Positions 42,037 to 55,600 of a stretch of DNA of 64,000 nt are shown one piece after another (positions within the stretch are counted from its first letter, which is position 1; each line of letters starts with the position of its first letter). Origin of the DNA: Corinectria fuckeliana. Taxonomy: Eukaryota > Ascomycota > Sordariomycetes > Hypocreales > Nectriaceae. The DNA is taken from assembly GCA_019137255.1 (NCBI GenBank), contig WPDH01000121.1, positions 186,001-250,000 on the forward strand, read 5' to 3'. The notes under the pieces are model-generated. The model did no database searches, was not told the origin of the DNA, and saw only the letters and a program-made list of their open reading frames with translations. The translations under genes were made by a program, and so were the position numbers.

Positions 42037-45000
42037 GCTGGCGGGCTCAGAGCCGCGGTCTCTTAAGCGGGAAGTGGATATGCCCTTTGGCTTTGGCGGA
42101 ACACTTTCCGCAGTTAGGCGAGCGCGCAGATCGGAGAAGGCGTCGTCTCCAGTTCCAGTCCCTAGGGCCGCGCGCTAAGGCCGAGAACAGAGAGCGATGG
42201 CCCCAAGAAAAGAAAAATGTGTTTCCCAGTTGCTAGAGAGAGCGGTGGCTTGAGGCCGCGGGGACCGGGGGCCAGGGGCCGATATGACCGGGGGTGCGGG
42301 AGAGATGCCCCATGCCGCGCTGGACGGGACAGGAACAAGCGGTACAAGGTACGTTCGACGCTAGCCATGAAGCCGAATTCGGGATAACCTGTGTGATGCG
42401 GTCTTGCTGGACTGCTGCAGGAAAGAGGGCGCCTGCAAAACCTCCATCTCCTTGTAACCATCGAACGGGTTGCCCAAGGGACAAACCGCCAGCCAAAGGC
42501 AGAGACTCTTAACCGCCCAACAGGCGAGACCCTGGGTGGCTTGGAAAGTCTCTGAAGTCTCGAGAACTGGAGGCGGTTGGGGCATGTCGAAGCGGGCCGC
42601 CACGTCAGAAACAGTCTCTTCCCACCACCAAGGACAAGCCGAAAGACACCGACACGGAGAGACAAACTCCAATCCAGTGCCTCCAGGCTCCATCCATCCA
42701 TTGCACGGTAACAGCCCCGCAAGCTACATCTAAGACAAGGCAAGACACAAACGCCGCAAGGTTTTGTAGCCTTCCCTTGGCTTGTCCGCCCCAACTATCA
42801 CACCCAATCCTGCCGCGGTGCGGAATCTAGGTATTGGACCCAGTATGTACTTCGTACATGCAGCACGGCTCCATAGTTCAGCTGTCCTCTCCCGTCCCAT
42901 CCCTATCCCATCTGGAACGGACGTAACATCGTTGCTCCTGTAAAGTTCGGTTTATCGAAAGCCCACCCCCCTGCAGATGGAATCCTTCACGCTCCTGTCG
43001 ATCTGGCCGGGCGACAATCATCTTGACTCCCGGGCAGATGACGGAGTAATTGTCGTCCAACTGGTCCGTTTCTTCGGACGTGGTAGGGTAGATGGCACTG
43101 CGCGCTGCGGATACAGGCCGATCGGCCGCCCCCAGTCTCCTATCCCATCAGGGATTCAGGGTTCTGTTGCGCGGAAAGAGAAGGGCGACCCATGCTTGTA
43201 GGACTCGTCCTCGTCCCCCCCCCCCTTGCGTCATTCCCTTGCGGACGGACCTGGGCAGACTTGGAGGAGCAAGAAAGCCTAGTTGTGGGGAACCCTTGGG
43301 GGGAGGGATGCGAGCACTACACCACCTGCAGACAAACAGATATCTACCTGGGCATCATATTACATAATACTGATCAGGACGGTAGACAAGGACACAGACA
43401 CGGGCAAAGACAACGAAAGCCCTCGTTGTGTTCGGTAGCTACGGGATGTCTTGCTCTCACCATGCCGGGATCGCTCTAGACCCGTGGCTCGCGGACGGGC
43501 GGCCATCCTCATTGAGGCGGGAGCGACAGTGTGCGACAGCACAGTTGATGAAATTGGCAACGACAACACGGCAGATGCCAAGAGGGGCAACGATGGCGGC
43601 GGGAGGTGTGTCGGGAGGACCAGGGAGGGCAGCTCTCTTGGGGATCTTGGCCTCTTCAGAGGCTCATCTGGGACTGTGGGAGGTTGGCTTGGCGGGATGC
43701 CAGACCACCAGACCCAAGCAGACGTCAAGTTGCAGCAATAATCTCGGATGCACGACCGCCCGAGGCTGTCACACTCTCGTCCAACTGGCCAGAAGGGCGA
43801 CGGTGACATCGTTGACCAGAGGGGGCAGGGAGAGCGCTATTGATCCCACACAAGGGTTCGAGAGCTTGCTTGTCAACTCGTCCACGGCGTGTCGACCCAA
43901 TGGCCTGTGTCCAGGGTCTGGACGTTGCTTCTGCCTGTCTTCCAAACCCGAGCTCTTCGAAACCAACCAAAAAGATGCCGCTGTGACCTTCGTGACTCCG
44001 TCCCTCGCCGTCCGGCTTTTCCAACGAACTTGCAAGCGTCTCAAGCCCCGTCAATCCCCTTCTGCTTGGCCGATTGACTCCTAGCCTCCTACACGTGGCC
44101 GAGCTTCAAGGGCCAGCACAGGGGTCAGCACAAGGGCCGGGCACCTCGCAAATCCTCAAGGGGTCCCGAAGCGGCATGGCGCACATCACCCATTGTGTCG
44201 GGTCACCAGCGATGCTGGCGACCGCCGACAAGAGGTGAAACGCCGCTTGGCCCTTGTGTTCGCTGGCTGCCGACACGCCCATGCTCACACCCAAGCCCCA
44301 CGCCGCAAAGTGCTCCTGCATCGGGGTAGGAGAGACGAGTCCTCCGTAGGGACCCTCGGGGGCCCTTGGGATTTACAGGGAAGCTCCTTGGATGCCGAGC
44401 AGGCATCCTATGTCCGCGGACTGGCGCTGTTGTAGTTTACTCCTCAACGGCTTCCCTTGTTGTTTTGCAGCCCGCCGTCGCTCTCACACCAGGTTCACTA
44501 GTCGAGATACGGCCCGCGGCAGGGCACGTTGTAGGATCCAGTTCTCGTGCCCATCGGGAATCTTGATTGGTCCTTTCGTCCGCGAGCTACCGATCGTAGA
44601 TCTCTAGCGGACTGTTGAGACCACCAGAATGCTACGTGCACGAGAAAACCACAATATCGCTCGTCCTGTCCATGACCGCAACATACCTCGGCCGTCACGA
44701 ATAATCCCATACTCTAAGCCGTATTCTTGTCGTCACAAGACAAACAGCCAGTGTTATCCAATGGCCCAAGGGGGAAGACTGTGCTGGCAGTGCTTCTTTC
44801 CGGCAAACGGTAGTCGAGCCTCGCCAACTGAAGCAGACAACAGGCAGATGCAACGACCCGACGTGGAGCTTCCTCCCTCCCACTGTACCGAGACCACACG
44901 AGGGAAGGGAACCATGGCCCCATCCCAGCCAGTCCCTGAAAATAGGTTGCCCCAATCATCCGACATGGTGGTTGTGGCGGTGGATGGCGCGGATGGCGTG

Positions 45001-47145
45001 GATGGCGTAGAAACTGCCCCATGATGTGCATGTGTAGTACGAACATCTACTACATGTATGGTATAATCTCAATAATTCCTTATTCACGAGACCAAAAGTG
45101 CGACGCTGTCGCAAGGGGGGCTCGCACATGCAGTGCCATTTGAAGCCAGGACCAAAGCGTAGGGGCACACCAAGACCCGGGCTTTGCAGCATCCGCGATG
45201 CACTCTGGATGCTAGAACCCCAACCCTGGTAACGCTCGGCCAGGAACGACGGTGATACGCCAACTCGCAGCGTTCTAGACTTTGAGCGAGTTTCTGGTCT
45301 GGACCAATATTGGTCAGGCTGGTGATCCGTTGACAGACATATTTCTTTACAAGGCTGTCCCTGGGGCGGCCAATGCCTAGACCAGGACGCCACGACGGGC
45401 AAACGAGATCCTTAGCCAAATCATGGCATGAAGCCGGTGCATAGCGCCTCCGACAGGCACCGTGGGACACACGGGCCATACAGCACGAAGAAAGACGGGC
45501 TCGACCTTGTTTTGAGTGATGGGTCGACGGTTTTCTGCGCCGTGGAGTGAGGCTTTTGCCGGCTCTCCAGCCAATCGTGACCCGAAGCCGCCTCAATTAC
45601 CCCGTTCCTGCCACAGTGCTACGGCAGGTAATGGATGGAATAGTAATCAGCCGGAGCCGTTTGTAGAAGACGCGAACGACAGCAAGCCCCTGAGACCGTT
45701 GGGAGTGTCATTGTGGCGCTCGTATCTTCCTGCTAAGTGACTGCAGGTCGGGAAAGGTGACTATCGTAATTGCATGTTGATGTGTGGCCTGACGTGGCAC
45801 TTGCTGGTCTTGCTTGAAACTTGAAACGCGTGAGTAGAGGAACGAGGTAAACGACTGGAGTCTGGAGCAGTCAGCAAGGTACAACGTAAGATCTGAGATT
45901 GCGTTCGCTCCGTAGGGAAATCCGTATTTCCGACTGCGTCACCCCTTTGATCTCCCACCTCCAATTGCGGGAGAAGGGGTACTCAGTATCATGAAACTGC
46001 CGACCTCTAAGCACTACGTAGTAGACTGACTGGTGTATTAGTCTAGAGATGGACGATCGCCCCAGGTCTCAGGTCTGGTGGTAATCCGTGACCACCGGCG
46101 ACCAGCTGTCAAGCTCGAGTAAGTTTTGGCACTATTTTTCGTACTTATATGGCGGTTTCGCCGGCACGGCACGTCACGTCTGCATCATGGCCGGGTCGGC
46201 CGCTTCATAGAAATGGAGGCTGTTCTTCCATTTCGCTGTCACTGTTCATCTCGGAGTAGCAATGTCCGCACGTGTTTCTGTAGACAAGGGTTCGCTCTGG
46301 CCACAACTGAGACAGACTCTCGCGCCTCTGTGCGCATGCTAGGCGTGCGCACTCTATTAAAGCTGGTCATTTAGACCCTGTTATGCAGAGTCGAGGTTGA
46401 GATGGGTCGATGAAGCGAAGTCAACGGAGTTGAATCGTCTAACATCTACAAAGCCTGCATTGAGCTTGGCTGGCATGATATCGTCGCAACGCATTTCATA
46501 AGCTAAATAGGGATACCACCAACATGACGTGAGGTTATGCGAGTCGGATATTGGCCCCGTGATCTGAGATTAGCTTTGATGATGGAGGACTGGCTGGATA
46601 CCTCGTGCATAGCGAAAAAGGAAGTGCTCTGCACTGGAGCATCGAACACCCTAGGATCGTCATGTCGGAAGGGGGCCGCGGATGGCTTGTCGGAGGTGAT
46701 TGTGAGTGATCTTGTTCGTTCCGGGACGACCGGCTTACATCTGACCAACCAGAGCTCTGCCAAGCCTTTAGCACCAGGTTGCCCCGGGACTGTGCAACAT
46801 GAGGAATACGGCATGTAGTAATGACAATCCAGAAAGTGGTTGTGCAAGGGGATCAAAGAGACGGCGTCCCAGACGGGTTGTAATTGGACTTGCGAAGTAC
46901 TATGGAGTCTCGTCTTCTCCTCCCTTAGCCATGGGCGTCTCGTGCTGTGGGGTTGGTTTTGGACTTATCTAAAGCCTCATCATGGCTGGCACGTAGGACA
47001 GTGTGCACGAGAGCGCTGCACGGTAATTGCTGGCAGGAGAGGCCAGCGTTAGTTACAATTGGGAGGGGGGACTTGGATGGCTTCCAATTCTGTTGTTTGT
47101 GATGTTGACGCCTGAAAGCTTCTGGTTTTCCAAGGTTCTCACCTC

Positions 47146-47192
47146 GATGGCCTGCTAGACAGACAGGCCATCGTAAAAAAAAAAAAAGATGG
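47146..47192. repeat. Perfect 9-bp hairpin followed by A13 and a direct GATGG repeat
   Basis: GATGGCCTG pairs with CAGGCCATC across a nine-base loop. The second arm is followed by GT and thirteen A residues, and then GATGG repeats the first five bases of the element. A hairpin plus oligo-A bounded by a short direct repeat is the outline of a very small retroposed element, but chance or a slippage product is equally possible. Confidence 0.6.
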
Positions 47193-50100
47193 AGGTAATG
47201 CGCTTGAAGGCAAAGCTCAGGCCATTCAACCCGGCCAGTGGCCAGCGGCGGGTGGGCGGACAGTCAGATTGAGGCGGGCTATCTCATCGGCGAAGCCGAG
47301 CGAGCTTGACAACCTTATTGATTGTCTGAAAGCCACAGCCAACCACGGGCCACAGAAGGCCCTGGTTCCCCTGGCCCGCTATTGATGTTGACCAGGGGGG
47401 TAGGATAGCGGCGTTGCTCGACGTTGGAATGCGCTGTCATGGTCATCTCTGGACGGAGGGGCGCGGGGGCCGAGGTTTCCGCGGGGAGCCATCGGGATAT
47501 TAGCGACCCATCTGGCGGGGATGGTGTCTTGCCTTGTCCGTTGCCCTGTCCTGTCCGTTGCCCTAGCTTGTTGCCTTACCGTGCTGCTTTGCCTTCTATG
47601 TTCTGTGACCTGTTTGGCTGGATTTGACTTCAGGCGGAGGGCGTCCCTGACACGCCCCTTGCAGACACCGAGTCGGGCAAGAACTCCGCGAAGATGGCGC
47701 TTGAGGAATGTGTGTCAAGTGTCTAGGTTATCGAGTCAAAGCCTTCTGAGGGGTTTTGTTTTGGTCAGACGACTGAGTTCGCCATCGATGCGGATGTGGT
47801 GGTGAGGGCTGATTATTAGGCCCAACGCGCCTGATAGGCAAGCCAAAGAGACATCCAGGCTGCTTTGGCGCCTGGGCAATAAGCAGGTAGATAAGTTCTA
47901 TTCGAGAACTAGAGGAAGCAAAAAGGTGGGCGGCTACATTGGCAGGATCTAGCGGCGCATGCGTATCTCCCGATCGCACTGATTACCGCTCCTGGCGTTT
48001 AAGGAGACGAAGGAGACGAAACAACATCGGGGCCGGCACCGACATCCAGGCTTGGCATCAGTGAGCCTATTACCTACTGGGAGAGGTCGGGCGGAAGGGG
48101 GCCTGCCCTAGAGCTCAGACACTCCGCGACTCTGAGACTTTGGAGGCGCTGGCACTGCGAGTTTAGTGGCCGCCGACGAGGAAGGTTGGCGATGGAGGTT
48201 CTAAAATGATGGTGGAAGAGGACGTGGGGTGGGCGACTAGGGTCTCTGACCAAGGGAATGTCTGGTCACAATTGAGCCAAGGGCGCTGCAAGTACCGATG
48301 GCGCCAGGTACTTGGCCATGGTCCGTGCTCAGCCCTACACACCGACTGGCACCCGACATCAACATCACACAACCCGTGGACACGTCCTCGATGAAGTACG
48401 GTACGGTACGTATTACCTTATTATTAGCGTCATCAGCCACACTCTAGCGCTGCCGGCTTCCCGCCATTCCGCACCAACTGAAGCCGGAACCTCACTGAAA
48501 ATAGACGGTGAAGGCTGTGCAATGTGCGTCTGCATCTGCTCGTAGGGCAGCTGCCGTGTAGCTCCCCGGCATGAGCCGGTGGCCTGGTTGTTGGAGAAGC
48601 CGGGGTTCGTAGGGACGGCTACTTGTTATTTTGTGCACCGGTGACTTGATGCAACCTTGAATGCAGCGCCCTTTCCGCACCATCAGGCTTGATTGAGGAC
48701 CAGGCTCTTTCATTGTGCGCGATAACAACGAACGTCTGCTGCGCCATGTGCTTGCTAATCTGGGAAGATGGGTTAGTGCCGACGCTCCATCTGGATGAAC
48801 ACTGTCTGTCCCTGTGATGGGGAACCAGGACGGAATATGCCGTGAGGGCTCCTTCCGGTCCAACGGGGAATGAGATGAGATCCTATGTTGAGCGCTGTTA
48901 TTCTCTCGCTCTTTAATGTTTCTACCCGCGAAACGTGTCTAATCTCTTCCGGCGAATGGTATAGGAAAGCGGCTAGAGAACGGTAGGACAACGCCTGGGC
49001 GGGTCCCCGACGTCTTTGCTTGGGGATTTGGGATGAAGCCGCCAAGGGTCCAGCGTCTTTGCCTCACGAAGCAGGGGTAGGGGGGAAGGCAGGAGGGGAG
49101 TGGAGATGGAGCTTGGAAAACAAGTTTTAGCCACCAAAGGATCTGTGCCCTCGCGCTCGCGAAAAGCTACACATGTGTAAATGAGGGCAGAGAGCCGTAT
49201 CCAACCTAGCAAAGAGCTACGTTGAGAAGCCAATGGCTCCTTTTACGTGTGCATTTGACCGCGCCCGGCGGATGAAACGGATGGACATTACTGACTATGC
49301 ATAACGACGTTGAGGGATGCTCGTTGGGCTGCTGTGTCTGGGGGGGGGGAAACAGCTGTACCTAGAGTGCTAGACTGGCTGGCCGCTTGCTGTGGCGGCT
49401 CTGACCGAAACTTCTTTCATTGCATGCAATGGGGTGCATGTTCTCTGCCTTGCCGTCGCATTTGACCTTGGAAGAGTCGACACTTGAACACGGAGTGTTC
49501 CAGATTGGAGGCTTTCATGTGATGTCGAGGCTGTCTGGCTTGGTGCGTCTGGTAGGGCTGAGTACCTACCTACCTCAGTGCCACGCCTGCTGGGGTGCGT
49601 CCCAGCACACCAACGACCCCTGGTGCACACGCCAGTCGCACACTCTCCTGGCGCGAAGCACGGTACGTTTCCATGCTTGCTGCCGTGGCAGGGCCAGGGA
49701 ATTGCAAATGGCGTGGCGCTGTCCCAACCCCGACCCGTTGCGCTGGGCGGTTGGGCGGGTAGCGCATCATTCGGGCACACCCATCTGCAGTCTGTCGTTT
49801 TGGGGACATTTCGGTCTTGGCCGATGCAGTAGACAAGTCGATGACTGCTTTCCAGCAAGCCACAGACCCGGCCTGCGGGATACTACTTCGATATCGGGTG
49901 AGCGGGGAAGGAGGAAGGAATGGAACACGAGGGCATCCCGTCGGGTTCGACGTGAGGATAATGACTGTGACCGTCGATGCACATGCGTGCGACAGCATTC
50001 ATGCCTGCCTTACCTTATTGTGTATCTATTCACCTGCATTCCAAGATTACTACGTACTCCTGTTGATTGGCAACACGGGGTTCCTCCCGGGAACGGAAGA

Positions 50101-51375
50101 AGCGCACGGCATAAACTTAGACGCACTGGTCAGCCGGGGGTTTCTTTCTGTCGGGTGCACGCCCCCTCTCAATTTCCATTCCCCGAGGATTGCTGGATAT
50201 TCGTTTCGCGAATTTCTCCTCATGCAGGGCTTTTTTTCTTTTGCCCTTTCAATTGCATCTTCCACTAAAGACCATGCTCACTGGGATCATTGGTGGCCAT
50301 CGTGGTCTCGGCCGTCGATATGGAGACCTGGCAACCAGGGCAAGCGAGATGTCGCCGTGGCAGCCCATGGAGGGCATGGCAATCGCGGCACGCCATTGTT
50401 ATGACAACAGAACTGTCCCAGGGAGATGACGAGGCTGACGCAGTGCAACAACTATAACCCTGGCCCGCTTCTTTGGCTTGGAGCCGTCATTTTGTCCCTA
50501 GCCGGGAGAGACGACAAGTCATTGCAAGAAACATGGAGCTGGGCGATCCTTGGAGATTCTACAAGTGGGGAGTTGCCTCAAACCTAGGATTTTGGCTGAT
50601 GTTTTGCATGATCTAGTGGCGATTGAAGCCAACGATAATGCTTCCTGGAGACTTGGACTGGGCAATCTACCTAGAGTCAGCAACTACATACAGGGGCATG
50701 CTGTGCTAACCAGGGCCCCGGGACAGGCCTGGCTGTTCCCCCAAAGCAAACGCCATGGCCAAAGTGCTGATCAGCGATGTTTGTTTCTGCATCAGCCAGT
50801 CAGGGCGCCGGCACTGAGACACGGATCTCCACTTTGCTTTATCGACCCTGATTAAACCTTTTGGACGCTTGCGGTTGTTCCCCGCGGAAATGATGATTGA
50901 GCCATGTCATAGTCAAGCAGCCGGTGGGGATGGTCGGGATGACGGCTGTCTTGTTGCACCCGAGCCTAGAGTCACGGTAGCACTCACTATAAGACCTACG
51001 CAGGTAAGAAGCTCGGTATCCCCTCAAGCAATCTAAGACAGTCCCATGACATCTGTCAGTGAGCAAGCAGCCGACATGAACGAGATGGGGCCAGTGATGC
51101 TATGCGATGCAACGTGTGGGATACGAAGAGTCGCAAGCGCAGACCATCCCGACCCCAAATAGAGGGTGGCGGTAAGATGGCGCCTCATAGCTGCATGATG
51201 TAGATTAAACGCAGGACCGCGACCAAGCTGTCAATCAATCGATGGCCAGCGTCGAACCTGATGAGACGTGGCAGAGTACGAGGCGCAGTACATTGCTTTG
51301 GATGGATTGGGATCGCAATCATGGCATCTATCACCTCCTCATCGTCATCCCCATTTCTTGGCATTGGGGCTGCTG

Positions 51376-51403
51376 ACCCCCTGCTGCAGACCCCCTGCTG
51401 CAG
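51376..51403. repeat. 14-bp perfect tandem duplication in the gene desert
   Basis: Two exact copies of ACCCCCTGCTGCAG stand side by side. Each copy carries a PstI-type CTGCAG palindrome. It is one of several independent local duplications in this spacer. Confidence 0.8.
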
Positions 51404-54400
51404 AGCACCACACCAGGACTCCAAACAGCGATATCAAGGGCCATTTCGAGCCACAACGGGGTGCGGTCGCACCGCCATCAGGTCGCTTCTTTTAATAACT
51501 TTTGGCTTCATCAGGCAAGGGGCGTTTGCAGTCGTATGTCAACCAATCACACCTTGTCCAAGGGCTCATCAATACATGTAAGGCTCAGCTAGCGCTATGC
51601 CCGTTGCGGCTATAGCTCCAGCCACTACGATCAAAATTTCCCTAGGTGGAGCGCCACCGGGGAAACGGCTTGGAATTCAACCTTTGCGAGGCAGCTTTTG
51701 CCGGTTTAACTTCAGGCTTCAATGCTCATGGGCGGAGACGAGGAGCGGCAGGTGACGGATGGCGGAGATGGGAACGGTCCAACTCAAACGGTTTGAATGC
51801 CGGCGCCAAGGTGCTGTGGCGGCCGGCAGAAGCCGGGTGATATGTCGTCTTGGGAGCCAAGGCTCTATCGTCTGCGGGTAAGCAAAGAATATGCATGCTT
51901 CACATAATACTGTGTCTATCCTAGATAGATGCCATTGGGATTATTGACTTTGACGCCGCCATCTCGAGGCTGACCTGGATGAGACGAGAATGTTGGATCT
52001 TGACCTAATAGAGGACGTCATCTTCCGCACAGTATACTGTGGCCGTACTTTGAGCTTTGGTTTGTCCAACGCTTTCACGTGAAATTGCGGATGGGTGTGT
52101 TTGCGATGGACCCGGTATTAATATCATGGTAGTACATATGGACAAGTTTTGCGGCTCGGCAAGGCAGGGCAGAGAGGCACATGACGAACCGAAGCTCGTT
52201 TCTCATTGCTCATCCCGGCACCCCTCGCTCCCACAACAACTGTTGAGGGTTCGGAGGTTCGGTGATGCTTTGCCCGCCGAGCTGAGTCGACGCGAAGTGG
52301 AGAAGAGGTCGATATGGTGTTCATCGGTCGGGCAATTTCTTCCATGGAGCTTCCAAAGGGTATGGCGGATGGCGATTATGGAGACAAGTGTGGAGGGATT
52401 CAAGATGAAACTTCTCCGGAAACGCAGCACTGGGCAGAATCCAAGGGCAGGCTCGCAAGCTCGGAAGCGGGAAGGGCACCAGTTCAGGCCAAGCGCGAGC
52501 CGTCTCGCTACGTACATAGGCCTATCTAGTAGCGACTTGGACGTTGACGGTTGTTGACGGGCATGTCCATCGTCATCAAACTCAGTTGGCCCCTGACATC
52601 GATTGACATCAGCGATCTCCAGTGCGGGCGAGACACGAGTGCCCAGTTTGGGCATAGCGCCAGGACGAGGGTCTTCGGGAGACGCCTCGCCGGGACATGG
52701 AGCGGACCAACGAGAAAAGCGCTTGGAGACGCCTCGAGGAACACTGACGTTGAGGTGGGAGCGGGCAAGGCCGGCCTGTGCCTTGTGGTTCGGTGCCGAT
52801 TTAGACCCTCAAGGCCGAGGTTTACTATTGGCTGAAGAACCAAGGGGGGTGAGACCGAGAGGCCGTGAAGGGTGAGAGAGTATGTGGGTGGTCACGACTG
52901 TGATACCGGTCAATGAGTGGTGTGGCATGGTTTGGTGGTGTCGAATGTGAGGGAGTGACTGAGTTTGGCTTTGTCTTTCGTCTTTGTGGTACGGATCGAG
53001 GAGCCAGTACGAAACGGGAACACGGATGGAGGCGGGCGATTGGCGGTGGCGGAATAAAGTCAAGAATAGGGCACGGCACAGCATGCCACGGCACAGCACA
53101 CGAAGATTCAATACGTCGATAGCACAGCACACCTGCATATACCGAGGTTGGTGGGGGATACCTAAGTAGGTATGTAGGTAGGTATTTTTATCCCTAGTGC
53201 TAGAGCTACAGAGCCTCGCCTCCACCATTTGGGACGGGATGGCAGTGCTCTGCTTTAAATTACAAGGGCGACTGCGGCCAGTGATGTATGCCGGCGCCTC
53301 GGTGCGGCAGGTACAGCGAACGGGCTCTTACACCAGAGGCGTTATGGCTGCAGCAGTGCAGAGAATAGATATGAATGGATATGGACGACGGGCGATGCAG
53401 GTGCAAGTGCGGTCTGCCTTAGCCGGGCGGATGGTTCGGTGGATATTGAAACGAGGTTTACTGTTGTCATTTCGCAACACAAGGAGCGGAGGGTACATGA
53501 TAGACAGACTGTAGGTAGGTAACGAGAGTTGCAAGTTCATCCGACCGACAGGCTGGTCCTTGCCAGACATGATTGATGAAAGACGCTCTGAGGAGGGGCG
53601 CGGGACGGGTGATGGTTGGCAGAGGAGAGACAAACACATAACTTGCATGGAGATACGGGATTTGTGCTGGATAGAGTAATAGGTGGGGGTAATGGGAATG
53701 AGATGATGGGGAAAGAAGGTATTGCCCCGTGGATGTCTTGGGTTAGTGCGTAGGTAGTAGGTTGTGACCATTGATCTTGACTTTGTCGTCCATTGCCGTC
53801 TTCGATTGTCCTCCGTTCAGAGTGCAGGCAGACTGCATGCACACCGAGTGGAGGACTTGAATTGGGAGCACCGGTCATGTACCTCTGGCAGCCGGGCGAG
53901 GTATCACACTACAAGGTACCCGACTGCCGCAGAGGGCAGTGGCTTTATTTCCCCTACCCTTTTTCATTTGGGTGGACAACCCCTGCATGGTTGACGGCGT
54001 CCCGTCGCGGGGCCTGGTGGTAGATATGTACCTATTAGTGGGTGGAGCGAGGGACTCTCGAGGAGGACTCCACTGGGACATGGCATTGAGAATCGATTCG
54101 ACAGGCATCTTCCGAACCCCTGGTCCTCTTGATCGGTACAGGGCTGCGGGTACTGGTACAAGCTGTCCTGCCCCCTAGCCGTCCGTCATGGCAGCATTTC
54201 GCGCCCTGCGGCCACCCCTGCGTCAGCCCTGGAGGCCTTTGGGTCTCGTACCGGTACTCCCGATACCTGGCTTCCGCCCTATTAGATGATCGACTTAAGC
54301 TGTGTTGGTTGCGGTAAACGCCCCCCTCCCAGAGCAACTGCACACACCCTCCACTCACTGCAAGCCTCCACCGTCTCTTTCTCTCTGTCTCTGTCTCTCC

Positions 54401-54860
54401 CCCCCCCTCTCTTCTCTGCACTCACTCACTGAAGACGGGAGGGCTCAGAGGTTCAATTCCCCGGTGAGGTTGTGGCCGCGCCCTACCGTCCCGTCTGTGT
54501 TGCATTCATACCCTTCCCTTACTTACTACGCATCCCCCACCCCCCCTCCTTCGAGGGCGGTGACATGCCTTACCACTCACTACCCGGACCATCCATCCTT
54601 CACGAATATCGAGGCTAGAACTAGCTTCTGGGGGCGGCGGACATCTGGCTCTCGCGTGTAACTTTTTGCAGCTACGTACGGCGTAAATGTCTCTGCAGTC
54701 CGCACACCCTGGTCCCCGATTGAGGCTGGGCGCTGGTGGGCCGCCTCTATGTATGCACCTAACTCACCCGCCCACCACCGACACCCACATCCACATCCCC
54801 ATCCATACTCGTCAAAACTAGACACACCCGGACCTTACAGCGCACACGCCTCTCTCTGGG

Positions 54861-54884
54861 CTACCTACCTACCTACCTACCTAG
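54861..54884. repeat. (CTAC)n tandem upstream of the zinc-finger gene
   Basis: About five and a half copies of CTAC end in CTAGG. It is the longest pure member of the TACC/GGTA family of tandems that appears in many spacers of this window. Confidence 0.85.
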
Positions 54885-55298
54885 GCTGGGCGTTGACTCC
54901 TTGCCCATGATGTAGGGCCCTAGTTGCTCGTGGCTCTAGCCTAGGCTGGAGCATCCATCCATTTTGACTGGGAGAGACCGATCCGTCACAGACTGGGCCC
55001 AGATGCAGGTGCTCCTGGCGCCTTGTCTATATCTACGTTGGAGCCCCCAACCCTCCTCGGTCCAAATAAAGCTTTGAGGTTATATCCCATCACTGAATAC
55101 CTGTCTTGCCTTTTGGCTCTCTGCCTTGAAATTCACCTTCGTTGCCTGCTTGTCTCGACGACGGCAAGATATATTTACAAGAGGGCTCCGAGAGATTCTT
55201 CACTGCCCGGCACCGTTGCCTCTCCTCCCGCCTTCCTCTCGCCCACTCACTCTTGTAGTGATTTAACAAACCACGGCACTTTTACATACATATATATT

Positions 55299-55307
<9 letters not shown>

Positions 55308-55332
<25 letters not shown>
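55308..55332. repeat. (TA)n microsatellite in the zinc-finger gene leader
   Basis: About twelve TA units follow a short CA run, roughly 380 bases upstream of the start codon. It sits in a stretch likely to be promoter or 5' leader and could vary in length between isolates. Confidence 0.85.
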
Positions 55333-55509
55333 CTTATACATATAAGTATACCCAACACGACCAGAAGACTCACCTCCCGGAACATTCTCAACTTGGATCC
55401 CTTGACGCTATTCGTATACTTCGGGTCGCTCCAGCTGCGAGAACATCATCGACACCTTGCGAGACTGTCGACTTCACGCCTCGCTCACTTGGAATGCGAA
55501 CTGGTGCAG

Positions 55510-55600
55510 GTGAGCTTCCTCAGGCTTCACCATTGACGCCTGTGTGCTTCTGCACTTCGCACGAACTCCGAGACCTGACTTCGCGGGCTTGCCCTTTCAG
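55510..55600 (+). other. Probable 5' UTR intron of the zinc-finger gene
   Basis: GCAG/GTGAGC donor, ACCTGAC branch-like sequence and a pyrimidine-rich CCCTTTCAG acceptor span 91 bases. They lie about 110-200 bases upstream of the start codon. The pattern fits the short-intron style of this genome. No transcript evidence was available. Confidence 0.5.

Noticed and set aside
42162..42794. Open frame of 210 codons, minus strand, in the gene desert
   Set aside because: Arg/Leu/Pro/Cys-biased sequence without family resemblance or splice structure; treated as chance.
43428..44084. Open frame of 218 codons, plus strand, in the gene desert
   Set aside because: No recognisable domain, and an overlapping set of shorter frames on both strands suggests low stop density only.
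49420..50268. Open frame of 282 codons in the gene desert (plus strand)
   Set aside because: The translation is rich in Cys, His, Arg and Trp, shows no domain pattern, and overlaps other frames of similar quality on both strands. Length alone is expected in GC-rich noncoding DNA.
54446..54470. B-box-like GGTTCAATTCC suggesting a tRNA
   Set aside because: The flanking bases cannot form a T-stem and no A-box or acceptor pairing is nearby.
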